Assembly (NCBI GenBank): GCA_964501065.1
Contig: CAZCRF010000002.1
Location: 73,379-137,378 of the forward strand
From: Hallerella sp964501065
Lineage (GTDB): Bacteria > Fibrobacterota > Fibrobacteria > Fibrobacterales > Fibrobacteraceae
Direction: 5' to 3'
Length of the DNA stretch: 64,000 bases
Under the pieces are notes generated by a model. That model searched no databases and had not been told where the DNA came from. It worked only from the letters and a program-made list of their open reading frames with translations. The position numbers and the translations under genes were made by a program. Shown here piece by piece: positions 52,022 to 60,632 of the stretch (within the stretch, counting starts at the first letter, position 1; each line of letters starts with the position of its first letter).

Positions 52022-52378
52022 ATGTCAGACTGCATCTTTTGCAAAATCGTCCGTGGCGAAATCCCGTCGACCAAGGTTTACGAAGACGAGGAATTTTACG
52101 CGTTCAAGGACTTGAATCCGCAAGCCCCCGTCCACTTTTTAGTCGTTCCCAAGAAGCACATCGAAAGCTTGATGGAAATGTCCGAGTCCGACGCGCCGCT
52201 GATGGGCCGCCTCCTTTATCGCGCGCAGCTTTTGGCGAAGCGGGAAGGCCTTGGCGACGGCGGCGCCCGATTCGTGTTCAATTGCAAGGGCGATGCCGGG
52301 CAGACCGTTTGGCATGTCCATTGCCACGTCCTCGGCGGCAAACGCCTCGACGACGGATTCGGCGCAAAGAAGGTTTGA
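52022..52378 (+). CDS. HIT-family hydrolase (HinT-like)
   Basis: 118 residues, cytoplasmic purine-nucleoside phosphoramidase type. CIFCKIVRGEIPSTKVYEDE at the start and the catalytic HIT motif QTVWHVHCHVLGG at the end define the family. The ATG at 52022 is preceded by AGGT. Confidence 0.93.
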   Translation: MSDCIFCKIVRGEIPSTKVYEDEEFYAFKDLNPQAPVHFLVVPKKHIESLMEMSESDAPLMGRLLYRAQLLAKREGLGDGGARFVFNCKGDAGQTVWHVHCHVLGGKRLDDGFGAKKV

Positions 52379-52387
52379 CGGCTCGCA

Positions 52388-53137
52388 TTGCTGAAGCAGA
52401 CCCAAGTCATCGTCTTGCACAGGACTCCCTACGGCGACTCTTCGCTCATCGTGAAGGGCTTTTGCCGGGATTTCGGCGTCCAATCCTTTTTGGTCAAGAG
52501 CGCGAAGGGGAAATGCCCGTTCAAGAGTTCGCTGGATTCCTTGGCCGAGAGCGATGTCGTCTTCAGCGATTCCGGGAAGAGCGATTTGCACTTCATCCGC
52601 GAAGCGTCTTTGGTCAACTGGTTTCCGAACTTGCGGCGGGATTTGGAGAGGACGGCCATGGCGGACGTGATGGCGGAAATGCTTTTGCGCTATTTGCCTT
52701 CTGGCCTTTCTCTCGAACGGGAATTCCTTTACACGGAAAAGGCCCTGCGCGTTTTGGACTCCGGGAAAAATCCGCAAGACGCTCTCGCCCGCTGGCTTTG
52801 GCACGTCGCCGACTGCTCCGGCTATGCGCTTTCCTTGGAGGTTTGCGCCCGTTGCGGAAGACCGCTCGAAAGCTCCCCGGCGGACTTCCTCTTTGAAGAG
52901 GGCGGCGCGATTTGCCGCGAATGCCTGGGGAATTTCGAATCTCGCCACGGGAGAGTTTTCTTGGACGACATGGTGCGCCTGTCGAATTTTTTGCCGCTCC
53001 AAGACCCGCAAACTGTCGAACGGGAGTTTTTCAAACATCTAAAATCACATCTCGGCGAAAACCGGGAAATCAAATCTTATCGCTGGTTACAGGAGGTTCG
53101 CCGCTATGCTTTCAGCCCGGCAAATCCAGGAACTTAA
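52388..53137 (+). CDS. recO: DNA repair protein RecO, TTG start
   Basis: RecF-pathway mediator that loads RecA on SSB-coated DNA. 249 residues: N-terminal OB fold (VIVLHRTPYGDSSLIVKGFC), helical middle, and a zinc finger (CARCGRPL with AICRECLG). TTG at 52388; no ATG precedes the conserved start. It overlaps panB by 32 bases. Confidence 0.88.
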   Translation: MLKQTQVIVLHRTPYGDSSLIVKGFCRDFGVQSFLVKSAKGKCPFKSSLDSLAESDVVFSDSGKSDLHFIREASLVNWFPNLRRDLERTAMADVMAEMLLRYLPSGLSLEREFLYTEKALRVLDSGKNPQDALARWLWHVADCSGYALSLEVCARCGRPLESSPADFLFEEGGAICRECLGNFESRHGRVFLDDMVRLSNFLPLQDPQTVEREFFKHLKSHLGENREIKSYRWLQEVRRYAFSPANPGT

Positions 53138-53852
53138 AGGGAAAAGGAAAATCGCACAAATCACCGCATACGATTACGCCTTTGCAAAAATCGCGGAGGC
53201 CGCGGGGGTGGACCAAATCCTCGTCGGGGACAGCCTCGCCAACACGATGCTCGGCTATTCGAGCACGCAGTCCGTCGGCATGGGGGAAATGCTCCTCTTC
53301 GTCGCGGCGGTTTGCCGGGGCGCGCCGAACACTCACGTCATCGCCGACATGCCTTACCAAAGTTACCGGACTCCGGGCGAGGCTCTTGAAAATGCGAAAA
53401 GGTTTGCCGCAGTCGGCGCGGGTTCCGTCAAGTTGGAAGGCTGCTTCCCTGACGTGATTTCCTTCTTGGTGCAGAACGGAATCCCGGTGTGCGGGCATCT
53501 GGGGCTTTTGCCGCAAACGGCGGTGAGCAGGCGTCAGGTCGGGAAGACGGAAGAAGAAGCGAAGAGGCTCTTGGCGGAGATTGGGCAAGTCGAGGCTGCC
53601 GGGGCTTATGAGTGCGTCTTGGAACACATTCCGGGAGAACTGGGGAAGACCCTCACGGATGCCGCGAACCTAGTCACCATCGGCATTGGCGCAGGGCCGC
53701 ACACGGACGGACACGTGACCGTTCTGCACGATGCGCTCGGAATCGGGAACGGGAAAATTCCCCCGTTCGCGACGAAGTTCTGCAGCGTGTTCGATGTCGC
53801 GAAAAAGGGGATTGAGGATTATGTCGAATTCGTCCGTGGGGAACCTTTATAA
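53106..53852 (+). CDS. panB: 3-methyl-2-oxobutanoate hydroxymethyltransferase
   Basis: First step of pantothenate synthesis. 248 residues. ITAYDYAFAKIAEAAGVDQI, LVGDSLANTMLGY, IADMPYQSY, VKLEGC and GHLGLLPQTA are the family signatures (metal and ketopantoate site). AGGAGG lies nine bases before the ATG, inside the end of recO. Confidence 0.96.
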   Translation: MLSARQIQELKGKRKIAQITAYDYAFAKIAEAAGVDQILVGDSLANTMLGYSSTQSVGMGEMLLFVAAVCRGAPNTHVIADMPYQSYRTPGEALENAKRFAAVGAGSVKLEGCFPDVISFLVQNGIPVCGHLGLLPQTAVSRRQVGKTEEEAKRLLAEIGQVEAAGAYECVLEHIPGELGKTLTDAANLVTIGIGAGPHTDGHVTVLHDALGIGNGKIPPFATKFCSVFDVAKKGIEDYVEFVRGEPL

Positions 53853-53972
53853 CACAAATTCCCTTTGTCAGAGAATTTGGTTTGAAAAAAAATTGAAAAA
53901 TCTGTTGATATTTTGTGAAAATCAAGTTATTTTGTATTCATAATTATCAACATCCCTCAAAGGAATCAAAAT

Positions 53973-54389
53973 ATGGCAACAAAAACTAGCAAGACTCCGG
54001 CCAAAAAGGCCGCAGCCAAACTCGCTGAAAAGAAAGTTGTGGCGAAAAAAGCCGCCACCGCGAAAAAGGCTGCGGTGAAGGTCGCTTCAGCGAAGAAGAC
54101 CGTCGAAAAGAAGGCCAAGTCCGTGAAGGCGGCCGTGAAAAAGGAGACCAAGGCGGTGAAGAAGGCCGTCGAAAAGAAGGTCTCTTCGGTGAAGAAGGCC
54201 GCCCCGAAAAAGGCCGCGACGGCGAAGAAGGCTGTCGAAAAGAAGGTCAAGGCAGTGAAGGCGGCCGTGAAAAAGGAGACCAAGGCGGTGAAGAAGGCCG
54301 TCGAAAAGAAGGTCTCTTCGGTGAAGAAGGCCGCCCCGAAAAAGGCCGCGACGGCGAAGAAGGTCGCAGTTGAAAAAATCAGCAAGTGA
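53973..54389 (+). CDS. Lys/Ala-rich histone H1-like protein
   Basis: 138 residues, about 40 percent Lys, almost only Lys, Ala, Val, Thr, Ser and Glu, in KKAAxKK and AVKKxxK patterns; no folded domain. It probably binds DNA nonspecifically like eukaryotic H1 tails or bacterial AlgP/HctB-type proteins. It contains two copies of a 44-residue unit. AAAGGA lies before the ATG. Upstream, TGTTGATA and TATCAACA (about 53902 and 53946) form an inverted repeat around an AT-rich promoter region. Confidence 0.85.
   Translation: MATKTSKTPAKKAAAKLAEKKVVAKKAATAKKAAVKVASAKKTVEKKAKSVKAAVKKETKAVKKAVEKKVSSVKKAAPKKAATAKKAVEKKVKAVKAAVKKETKAVKKAVEKKVSSVKKAAPKKAATAKKVAVEKISK
54123..54362 (+). repeat. Tandem 132-bp repeat (44 codons) in the histone-like gene
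   Basis: 54123-54230 is identical, base for base, to 54255-54362 (period 132 bp). Identity at synonymous positions implies recent duplication or ongoing slippage. Confidence 0.9.
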
Positions 54390-54410
54390 TTTTCCATATT
54401 CTCTCTTTGC

Positions 54411-54445
54411 AAAAGCTCCGCACGGCATGCCTGCGGGGCTTTTTC
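54411..54445 (+). terminator. Rho-independent terminator of the histone-like gene
   Basis: AAAAGC-CCGCA arm pairs with TGCGG-GGCTTTT (one G-T), loop CGGCATGCC, then T5. Confidence 0.8.
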
Positions 54446-54477
54446 GATGGACACTTCGGAAACTTCGCCACGTTTTC

Positions 54478-54483
54478 TAATTT
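54478..54483 (+). promoter_or_regulatory. -10 element of a predicted leaderless promoter
   Basis: TAATTT, then TGCAAC, then the ATG at 54490. No ribosome site upstream. Confidence 0.5.
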
Positions 54484-54489
54484 TGCAAC

Positions 54490-54807
54490 ATGATTTCCGA
54501 AAAAGATTTGAACGAGATGGAAGCCCTCGGCTTAGATGAAAAGATTTCCCGGGTCGAGAAACTTTTGGAGGGGAAGGAATCCCCCCGTGCGATGGAACTC
54601 GGGCTTTTCCTCGCCCTTCACATGGCGAAGGAATTGAAGACCGGACGGGAACTGGGCAGCTCCACGGGCAAGATGGTCGCCGATTGGATGCGCAAGTATT
54701 CGCCGGATTTGGTGGAGGAGTCCATTGCGCTTGCGAAACAGTTCTTCACGGATTCTTCGAAGATTGCCGAGCGCATTCGCCGAGAGGTTTCAAACGAAAA
54801 TGCCTGA
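54490..54807 (+). CDS. Conserved-looking cytoplasmic protein, unknown function
   Basis: 105 residues, helical, no signal peptide or membrane segment: ISEKDLNEMEALGLDEKISR, ELGLFLALHMAKELKTGREL, RKYSPDLVEESIALAKQFF. No family recognised. It overlaps the Ppx/GppA gene by eight bases and probably starts the operon with the phosphatase, pseudouridine synthase and ApaH-like genes. Predicted leaderless. Confidence 0.7.
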   Translation: MISEKDLNEMEALGLDEKISRVEKLLEGKESPRAMELGLFLALHMAKELKTGRELGSSTGKMVADWMRKYSPDLVEESIALAKQFFTDSSKIAERIRREVSNENA

Positions 54808-55774
54808 GTTGGATCGTTCCCTTCCGGCTTCCGTCGATATCGGCAGCCATTCGACAATTCTCCTCGTCGCCGATTTTGAAGAGGACGGGAACGGCAAGCG
54901 CGTCCTTTTGCCGCGGATTCAAAAGGTGGAAGTCTGCCGCCTCGGCGAAGATGTCTACAATTCCGGGAAGATTTCCCCGGGTCGTTTGGCGGAACTGTCG
55001 AAAATCCTGTCCGGGTTCCGGGCGACGGCGCACGCTCTCGGCGCGGAAATCCTCGCTTGCGCAATGACCGAAGCTGCCCGGAAGGCGGAGAACGGCGAAG
55101 AGGTGGAAGCTGCAGTGGAAAAGGCGCTTTGGGTGAAGCCGAAAATCATTTCCGGCGAAGAGGAAGCGGCCTACACGTTCCGAGCCGTGGAGGAGTGGCA
55201 TGGCGAAGGCATCGTCACGGTGGATATCGGCGGCGGCTCCACGGAAGTCTCCGATGGGAAGAGCGCCATTTCCATTCCCGTCGGCGCCCTGTTCCTTTTT
55301 AAAAAGATGGGAGCGATTCCCGGCCCCGAATACAAGAAGTGGGAGAAGGAGGAACTGAAGGGAAATCCGCTGCGGCCCTATTCCAAGAAGCCCGTCTATC
55401 TCGTCGGCGGAACGGGGACGGCCCTGGCCATGGTGCATTTGAACTTGCCCACTTTCGACTTTGACGCCATCGAAGGCTTGGAGTTGAATGTCGAGGAGCT
55501 TGAAAAGACGATTGCCAAAATTTCCAACGTTTCCAAGGAGCTTCGCGCGAGCATTCCGGGACTTGAAAAGGGTCGTTCGGACGTCATCATCTGCGGACTC
55601 TATTGGTTGAAGAGCCTGCTTGCGAGGTTGCACGCGGAATCGTTCCGCATCAGCACGGCAGGTCTCCGCTTCGGGCTTCTCTACCCACCGAAGCCCGCTG
55701 CCAAGGAAGAGCCTCGGACAAAGAAAAAGTGTCCCTTTGAAAAGAAGAAGGATTCTGAAAATGCGAATCAATAA
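54800..55774 (+). CDS. Ppx/GppA-family phosphatase
   Basis: 324 residues, ASKHA fold; exopolyphosphatase or pppGpp phosphohydrolase. The N-terminal phosphate loop reads VDIGSHSTILLVAD (usually D-GSNS), then KISPGRLAELSKIL, ACAMTEAARKAENG, IISGEEEAAYTF, and the second loop TVDIGGGSTEVS. VYLVGGTGTALAM follows. It lacks the C-terminal HD domain of full-length Ppx and ends in a Lys-rich tail. The substrate is not decided. Confidence 0.85.
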   Translation: MPELDRSLPASVDIGSHSTILLVADFEEDGNGKRVLLPRIQKVEVCRLGEDVYNSGKISPGRLAELSKILSGFRATAHALGAEILACAMTEAARKAENGEEVEAAVEKALWVKPKIISGEEEAAYTFRAVEEWHGEGIVTVDIGGGSTEVSDGKSAISIPVGALFLFKKMGAIPGPEYKKWEKEELKGNPLRPYSKKPVYLVGGTGTALAMVHLNLPTFDFDAIEGLELNVEELEKTIAKISNVSKELRASIPGLEKGRSDVIICGLYWLKSLLARLHAESFRISTAGLRFGLLYPPKPAAKEEPRTKKKCPFEKKKDSENANQ

Positions 55775-56483
55775 GTTCCTTTCCTTGTGCGGAGTCTCGA
55801 GTCGCCGCGCCGCCGATGAATTTGTCCGGCAAGGTCGCGTCAAGGTCAACGGGAAAACCCTCGAATCCCCGGGATTTGAAGTCGGCGAAGGGGATGAAGT
55901 CCTTGTCGACGGGGAAAAGGTCTTGCCACCGAAGCGGACGAAGGTGATCCTTTTCCACAAGCCCGCCGGCTGCGTCTGCTCGGCACACGACCCACAAGGG
56001 CGCACCACCGTTTACGATTACCTTCCGCCTGCGTACCGCAAAATAAAGTACGTCGGGAGGTTGGATTTGCAGAGCCGCGGACTCTTGCTCTTCACCGACG
56101 ACGGCGACCTTCTTTACAAGCTCACGCACCCGAAGTTCGAAGTGCCTCGGAGTTATTACGTGTGGACGACGCGCCCGCTTTCCCGTGCGGCGGCGAATCG
56201 CCTTGTCGATGGCGTCGAAATCGGGGAAAACGAAAAAGGCCAAGCGGAAGAGGCCCATGCGGAGGAAATCTTTTTTGACGAAGGGTTCTTTGAAATGGTC
56301 CTTTGCGAAGGCAAGAATCGCGAAATCCGCCGGATGCTCGAAGCGGTCGGCTATACGATCCGGGATTTGAAACGCGTCACTTATGCGGGAATCGGGCTCG
56401 GGAGTTTACCTCCGGGGGAATTCCGCGAACTGAACGCTGCCGAAGAGAAGGCCTTGCGCGAGTCCGTCGAGGCGGAAGCATGA
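55761..56483 (+). CDS. RsuA/RluB-family pseudouridine synthase
   Basis: Modifies rRNA. 240 residues: S4 domain (MRINKFLSLCGVSSRRAADE, VKVNGKTLESPG), catalytic Asp in YVGRLDLQSRGLLLFTDDG, and C-terminal CEGKNREIRRMLEAVGY. It overlaps the preceding gene's end and the next gene by four bases. Members of the family differ in rRNA target (RsuA, RluB, RluE, RluF), which the sequence does not settle here. Confidence 0.93.
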   Translation: MRINKFLSLCGVSSRRAADEFVRQGRVKVNGKTLESPGFEVGEGDEVLVDGEKVLPPKRTKVILFHKPAGCVCSAHDPQGRTTVYDYLPPAYRKIKYVGRLDLQSRGLLLFTDDGDLLYKLTHPKFEVPRSYYVWTTRPLSRAAANRLVDGVEIGENEKGQAEEAHAEEIFFDEGFFEMVLCEGKNREIRRMLEAVGYTIRDLKRVTYAGIGLGSLPPGEFRELNAAEEKALRESVEAEA

Positions 56484-57145
56484 AGCGCACTCTCTTCATC
56501 GGGGACGTTCACGGCTGTTACGATGAAATGATGAAGATGCTCGAACGGGTGCACTACGTTCCCGGCGAAGACGACGTCTACTTCACCGGAGACTTGATAA
56601 ACAAGGGCCCCGATTCGTTGAAGGTCGTCCGCGAAGTGGTGCAGAATCCATTCCACTGCGTCATGGGGAATCACGAAGCCTGGCTTCTGTCGTTCGTGAA
56701 AATCCCCGAGGAGGATTGGACGGAAAAGCAGAAGCGTTCCGCCGAACTTTTGAAAGACCCGTTTTGGCTTTCGGAGGTCGTCAAGGACTGGCCGCTTTGG
56801 TGCGACACTCCCGGCGCGCTGCTCGTCCATGCGGGGATTGAACCCGGCAAAAGACGCTTGGAGGACATGAATCCGGACGTGCTCCTTTCCGTGCGGACTT
56901 GGGACGGGTCGGGGAAAGACATGAAAAGCGCGGAAAATCCGGCTTGGTTTGAAGTGGCGACGTGGCCGAAGACCGTCATCTTCGGGCATTGGGCGGCCAA
57001 GGGGCTTGTGAACCTTCCCGGCTTCATCGGACTAGATTCCGGCTGCGTTTACGGCAAGAGCCTTTCCGCCTACTGCCCGGAAGAAAATCGGTTCTACAGC
57101 GTCCCCGCCGCAAGAGTCTATGCCCCGATCAAGAAGAAGGGCTAG
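56480..57145 (+). CDS. ApaH-like metallophosphatase (symmetrical Ap4A hydrolase type)
   Basis: 221 residues. Metal motifs GDVHGCYDEM, GDLINKGPDS, VMGNHEAW, LVHAGI and FGHW are those of the ApaH/PrpE phosphoprotein-phosphatase family. ATGA overlap with the pseudouridine synthase. Diadenosine tetraphosphate is the likely substrate; a protein-phosphatase role is possible. Confidence 0.88.
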   Translation: MKRTLFIGDVHGCYDEMMKMLERVHYVPGEDDVYFTGDLINKGPDSLKVVREVVQNPFHCVMGNHEAWLLSFVKIPEEDWTEKQKRSAELLKDPFWLSEVVKDWPLWCDTPGALLVHAGIEPGKRRLEDMNPDVLLSVRTWDGSGKDMKSAENPAWFEVATWPKTVIFGHWAAKGLVNLPGFIGLDSGCVYGKSLSAYCPEENRFYSVPAARVYAPIKKKG

Positions 57146-57150
57146 TGTTC

Positions 57151-57415
57151 CATTGGTGATGAGGAATTGGGAATTAGTGGTGAGTGTCCAGTGGATAGTG
57201 GGCTGTAAATCGAGCTGTCGTCATCAGTTGCAGTGAGGTCTTGCGAGATTGACGCCTTTGGCATTCGGCGGGGAAAATCCTTTTGGGGAATAGTTCAATC
57301 GCTCGTCAGCGACCAAACCGACCGTTCCGCGGTCAAAACAGTTCACTTGGTGAACATAAAAACCGTCCGTTTGGCTGTCAAACAATCCATCCGGCTTCCC
57401 AATTTCTAAATTGGG
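57151..57415 (+). repeat. Composite intergenic repeat with an array of mini-hairpins before nadA
   Basis: 57160-57205 has degenerate AGTGGTGAGTG and AGTGGATAGTGG units. Then successive hairpins: CGCT-CGTC-AGCG (57300-57311), GACCG-TTCCG-CGGTC (57320-57334), GTTCAC-TTG-GTGAAC (57341-57355), GTTTG-GCTGT-CAAAC (57369-57383) and CCCAATTT-CT-AAATTGGG (57398-57415). The last ends five bases before the nadA ATG. No gene in this stretch. Confidence 0.7.
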
Positions 57416-57420
57416 AGCAT

Positions 57421-58437
57421 ATGACCGCTCAAGAACTTTTTGACCGTTTCAAAAGCATCCAACCGGGAACAGTCCTTTGCAATTATTCCATGGAGCATTG
57501 CGAAAAGATTGTTCCCCTCATCAATGAAATCAACGAGCTGAAGAAGGAGCGGAACGCTGTCATTCTCGCCCACAGTTACGTCGCCCCGGAAATCGTCTTG
57601 GGGGTTTCCGATTACGACGGGGACAGTTTCAAGCTCAGCCAGGACGCGACAAAGGTCGATGCCGACATGATAGTCTTTGCTGCGGTCCGCTTCATGGGGG
57701 AAACGGCCAAGATTCTGAACCCGACGAAGGAAGTCATCATCCCGGGACCGCTTTCCGGGTGCAGTCTGGCGGACAGCATTACCGGCGAAGAGGTGCGCAG
57801 GCTCCGCCGGGAACATCCGGGCTACACCGTCGCCTGTTACATCAATACGACGGCGGACGTGAAGGCGGAGTGCGACGTTTGCGTCACCAGCTCGAATGTC
57901 TACAAAATCATCGCGAACCTGCCGACGGACAAAATCATCTTCGTCCCGGACCGCCTGATGGGGCAGAACTTGCAGGAGGCCTTGGAAAAGAACGGCATCC
58001 ACAAGGAAATCCTCCTTTACACAGGCTGCTGTTATGTCCACGAGAAATACGACCCGGAACTCATTGAATTCTTCCGCGGACAGAATCCGGGGCTTCGAGT
58101 CGTCAGCCACCCGGAATGCCATCCGGGAGTCGCCCTGTTGAGCGATTACGTCGGGAGCACCGGGCAAATGGTCAAATACATCCGGGAGCAGCCCGAAGAG
58201 ACTCCGTTCCTGCTCCTCACGGAATGCGGACTCAATGCGCGGATGCAGTACGAATTCCCGCACAAGCGTTTCATCGGCAGTTGCAGCATGTGCAAGTATA
58301 TGAAGTCGAATTCGCTTGAGAACATTTTGGAATCCCTGCGGCATCCGGAAAAGGCGGCCAAGGTGGAGCTTTCCGAAAGCGTGATGGAACGCGCCAAGCA
58401 TTGCATCGAAGAAATGTTCCGGTATGCGGCCATGTGA
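57421..58437 (+). CDS. nadA: Quinolinate synthase A
   Basis: 4Fe-4S enzyme making quinolinate from iminoaspartate and dihydroxyacetone phosphate for NAD synthesis. 338 residues. AVILAHSYVAPEIV, SGCSLADSI, CVTSSNV, LLYTGCCYVHEKY, SHPECHPGV and GSCSMCKYMKSN carry substrate and cluster residues. The ATG at 57421 follows the strong inverted repeat; GGGAG (57413-57417) lies within that repeat and very close to the start. nadB and nadC are not in the window. Confidence 0.96.
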   Translation: MTAQELFDRFKSIQPGTVLCNYSMEHCEKIVPLINEINELKKERNAVILAHSYVAPEIVLGVSDYDGDSFKLSQDATKVDADMIVFAAVRFMGETAKILNPTKEVIIPGPLSGCSLADSITGEEVRRLRREHPGYTVACYINTTADVKAECDVCVTSSNVYKIIANLPTDKIIFVPDRLMGQNLQEALEKNGIHKEILLYTGCCYVHEKYDPELIEFFRGQNPGLRVVSHPECHPGVALLSDYVGSTGQMVKYIREQPEETPFLLLTECGLNARMQYEFPHKRFIGSCSMCKYMKSNSLENILESLRHPEKAAKVELSESVMERAKHCIEEMFRYAAM

Positions 58438-58447
58438 CGGAGTGCCC

Positions 58448-59146
58448 GTGACCCGATTGTTCTTTGCATTCTTTTTGTTCGCGTGCCTCTCCGCGGGATT
58501 TGCCAAGGAATCCGAAAAGGTCATTTGGCACAGGAGCTATTTTGTCTCCGTCGGTCTCGACGTCATCTTTTCCGCGGGCGGGGATTTGGATGGGAAAGGC
58601 TGTTACAAGGCGAAAGGCGACGACGGGAACGCCGGGGAGAGGGTTTATGTCCCATCCGTCGGCACATTTCCCTTGCCGCTCATCGAAGCCGGCGTCAACT
58701 TCAACCAGCACACGATTGCCGTCGCCTTCGGGCTTTGGAATCCGGACGTGAACTACGCGGGCGGGACGGACGATTACACGGGGAACGACGCGAACTTTTG
58801 GCGGTTTTCTGCGGAATACCGCTATTACTTCTTTTGGAAGGAGGATTTTCAGGTCGGGCCGGGGATTGGATATTCGTTTTCCCGTCTGTCCGTCAAGGAT
58901 GCCGCGTTCGGCACGGACAAATACGGCAGCGAATATCGGGAAGAGGCGGTCTATTCCGGGAACGCCTTCGCCGTTTCCGCCAATATGCGCTATAAAATGT
59001 ACCCGTTTGGCATGGATGTCGCCTTCCGCTACCGTCCCATCTTTTTCCGCAGCGTTTCCACGGACACGGGCGGCTACAGCGACCTTTCCGAAACCCTTTG
59101 GGAGCACACTCTCGAATTGTCGGGAAAGATATTCGTCGAATTTTAA
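58448..59146 (+). CDS. Predicted outer-membrane barrel protein
   Basis: 232 residues. GTG start at 58448 with GGAG five bases upstream, giving a clean signal peptide (FFAFFLFACLSAGFA). Alternating strands (YFVSVGLDVIFSAGG, FWRFSAEYRYYFFW, VGPGIGYSFSRLSV, MDVAFRYRPIFFRS) end in a C-terminal Phe. Function unknown. Ten bases after nadA. Confidence 0.75.
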   Translation: MTRLFFAFFLFACLSAGFAKESEKVIWHRSYFVSVGLDVIFSAGGDLDGKGCYKAKGDDGNAGERVYVPSVGTFPLPLIEAGVNFNQHTIAVAFGLWNPDVNYAGGTDDYTGNDANFWRFSAEYRYYFFWKEDFQVGPGIGYSFSRLSVKDAAFGTDKYGSEYREEAVYSGNAFAVSANMRYKMYPFGMDVAFRYRPIFFRSVSTDTGGYSDLSETLWEHTLELSGKIFVEF

Positions 59147-59164
59147 GCGAATCGCGACAACAAA

Positions 59165-59186
59165 AAAGCTCCCGACGGGGAGCTTT
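59165..59186. terminator. Bidirectional terminator between the 58448 gene and serS
   Basis: AAAGCTCCC and GGGAGCTTT around GACG, between convergent genes. Confidence 0.85.
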
Positions 59187-59201
59187 GAATTTCGGAATTT
59201 T

Positions 59202-60488
59202 TTAGTGTTTGGGTTCGATGACTTCTAGCCCGCCCAGATACGGCCGGAGGACTTCCGGGATGACGAGGGAGCCGTCTTTCTGCTGGTAGTTGTCGCAGAT
59301 GCCGACCATGACGCGGGGAGTCGCGAGTCCCGAACCGTTCAGCGTGTGCACGAAGACGTTCTTGCCGTCGATTTTCGTCTTGATGTTCGCGCGTCTCGCC
59401 TGGAAGTCTTCGAAGTTCGAGCAGGAGCTGACTTCGAGCCACTTGTTTTCGACGGGAGCCCAAATTTCCAAGTCGTAGCATTTGGCCGCCCCGAATCCCA
59501 AGTCCCCCTTGCAAAGGGCCAAGCGGTGGTAGGGGAGCTTGAGCTTTTCCAAAAGGGATTCTCCGAATCGGGTCAGCTCTTCGTGCATTTCGTAGCTGTT
59601 GTCCGGGCGGGAGAAGAAGACCATTTCGACCTTGTTGAACTGGTGCAAGCGCAGAAGCCCGCGGGTGTCCTTCCCGTAGGAGCCGGCTTCGCGGCGGAAG
59701 CAGGCGGAATAGCCGCAGATGCGCTTCGGGAGTTCGCTTTCCGGGATGACTTCGTTCGCGTAGAGGTTCGTGAGGGGGACTTCGGCGGTCGGGATGAGGA
59801 AGAGGTCGTCGTCCTTGTCGCAGCGGTACATGTCCTCTTCGAATTTCGGGAGCTGGCTCGTGCCGCGCATGGAGGCGCGGTTCACCAAATACGGCGGAGT
59901 GATTTCTTCGAAGCCGTTCTTCTGGTGTTCGTCCAGGAACCATTGGATGAGCGCCCTTTCGAGGCGGGAACCCAGTCCGCGGTAGACGGGGAATCCGTTG
60001 CCGGAAATTTTTGCGCCGCGTTCGAAGTCGAAGATGCCGAGGCGTTCGCCCAAAGTCTTGTGGTCGACCGGGGTGAAGTCGCGGCCTTTGGAATAGAAGT
60101 CGAACGGGAGGGGACCGTCCTTTTCGACGACGTTGTCGTTTGCGTCCTTGCCTTCCGGGGATTTCGGCGCGATGTTCGGGACGTGCATCAGCATCTCGTT
60201 CTGCTTGAACGCCAAATCCTTCAGTTTCTTGTCGAGTTCGTCGATTTTATCGCCCAAGGCGCGCATGGCCTTGACCGCTTCGTCCGCATTCTCGCCTTTT
60301 TTCTTGAGTTCGCCGATGCGCTTGGATTCTGCGTTGCGTTCGCTTTTCAACTTTTCCACTTCGGAAAGGAGTGGACGGCGCACTTCGTCGATGGCCAGGA
60401 CGTCCTTTAGGCTGACCGTCGTGTATTTCTTTTCCGTTTCGGCGATGTAGTATTCCGGGTTTTCGCGAATTTTGCGTATGTCGAGCAT
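59202..60488 (-). CDS. serS: Seryl-tRNA synthetase
   Basis: 428 residues: N-terminal tRNA-binding coiled coil (about 30-105), then class II core with motif 2 SACFRREAGSYGKDTRGLLR and motif 3 GSGLATPRVMVGICDNYQ. The ATG at 60488 has AGAGG five bases upstream and normal N-terminus MLDIRKIRENPEYY. Confidence 0.98.
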   Translation of the reverse strand: MLDIRKIRENPEYYIAETEKKYTTVSLKDVLAIDEVRRPLLSEVEKLKSERNAESKRIGELKKKGENADEAVKAMRALGDKIDELDKKLKDLAFKQNEMLMHVPNIAPKSPEGKDANDNVVEKDGPLPFDFYSKGRDFTPVDHKTLGERLGIFDFERGAKISGNGFPVYRGLGSRLERALIQWFLDEHQKNGFEEITPPYLVNRASMRGTSQLPKFEEDMYRCDKDDDLFLIPTAEVPLTNLYANEVIPESELPKRICGYSACFRREAGSYGKDTRGLLRLHQFNKVEMVFFSRPDNSYEMHEELTRFGESLLEKLKLPYHRLALCKGDLGFGAAKCYDLEIWAPVENKWLEVSSCSNFEDFQARRANIKTKIDGKNVFVHTLNGSGLATPRVMVGICDNYQQKDGSLVIPEVLRPYLGGLEVIEPKH

Positions 60489-60620
60489 GGAGGCCTCTTT
60501 GAAATTATGGGTTAAATTTAGCATTTTGTTCGGAGGCGAACCGTTTTGTCCTTCGGGTTGTGCGGCTTTTTGTTTCAGGGTTGATGCCGTCGGCCGTTTG
60601 GACGAGGAGGCTCTTTGAAT

Positions 60621-60626
60621 TATCTT
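60621..60626 (+). promoter_or_regulatory. -10 element of a predicted leaderless promoter for lptE
   Basis: TATCTTTG: TATCTT, then TGTGCT, then the ATG at 60633. Confidence 0.5.
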
Positions 60627-60632
60627 TGTGCT

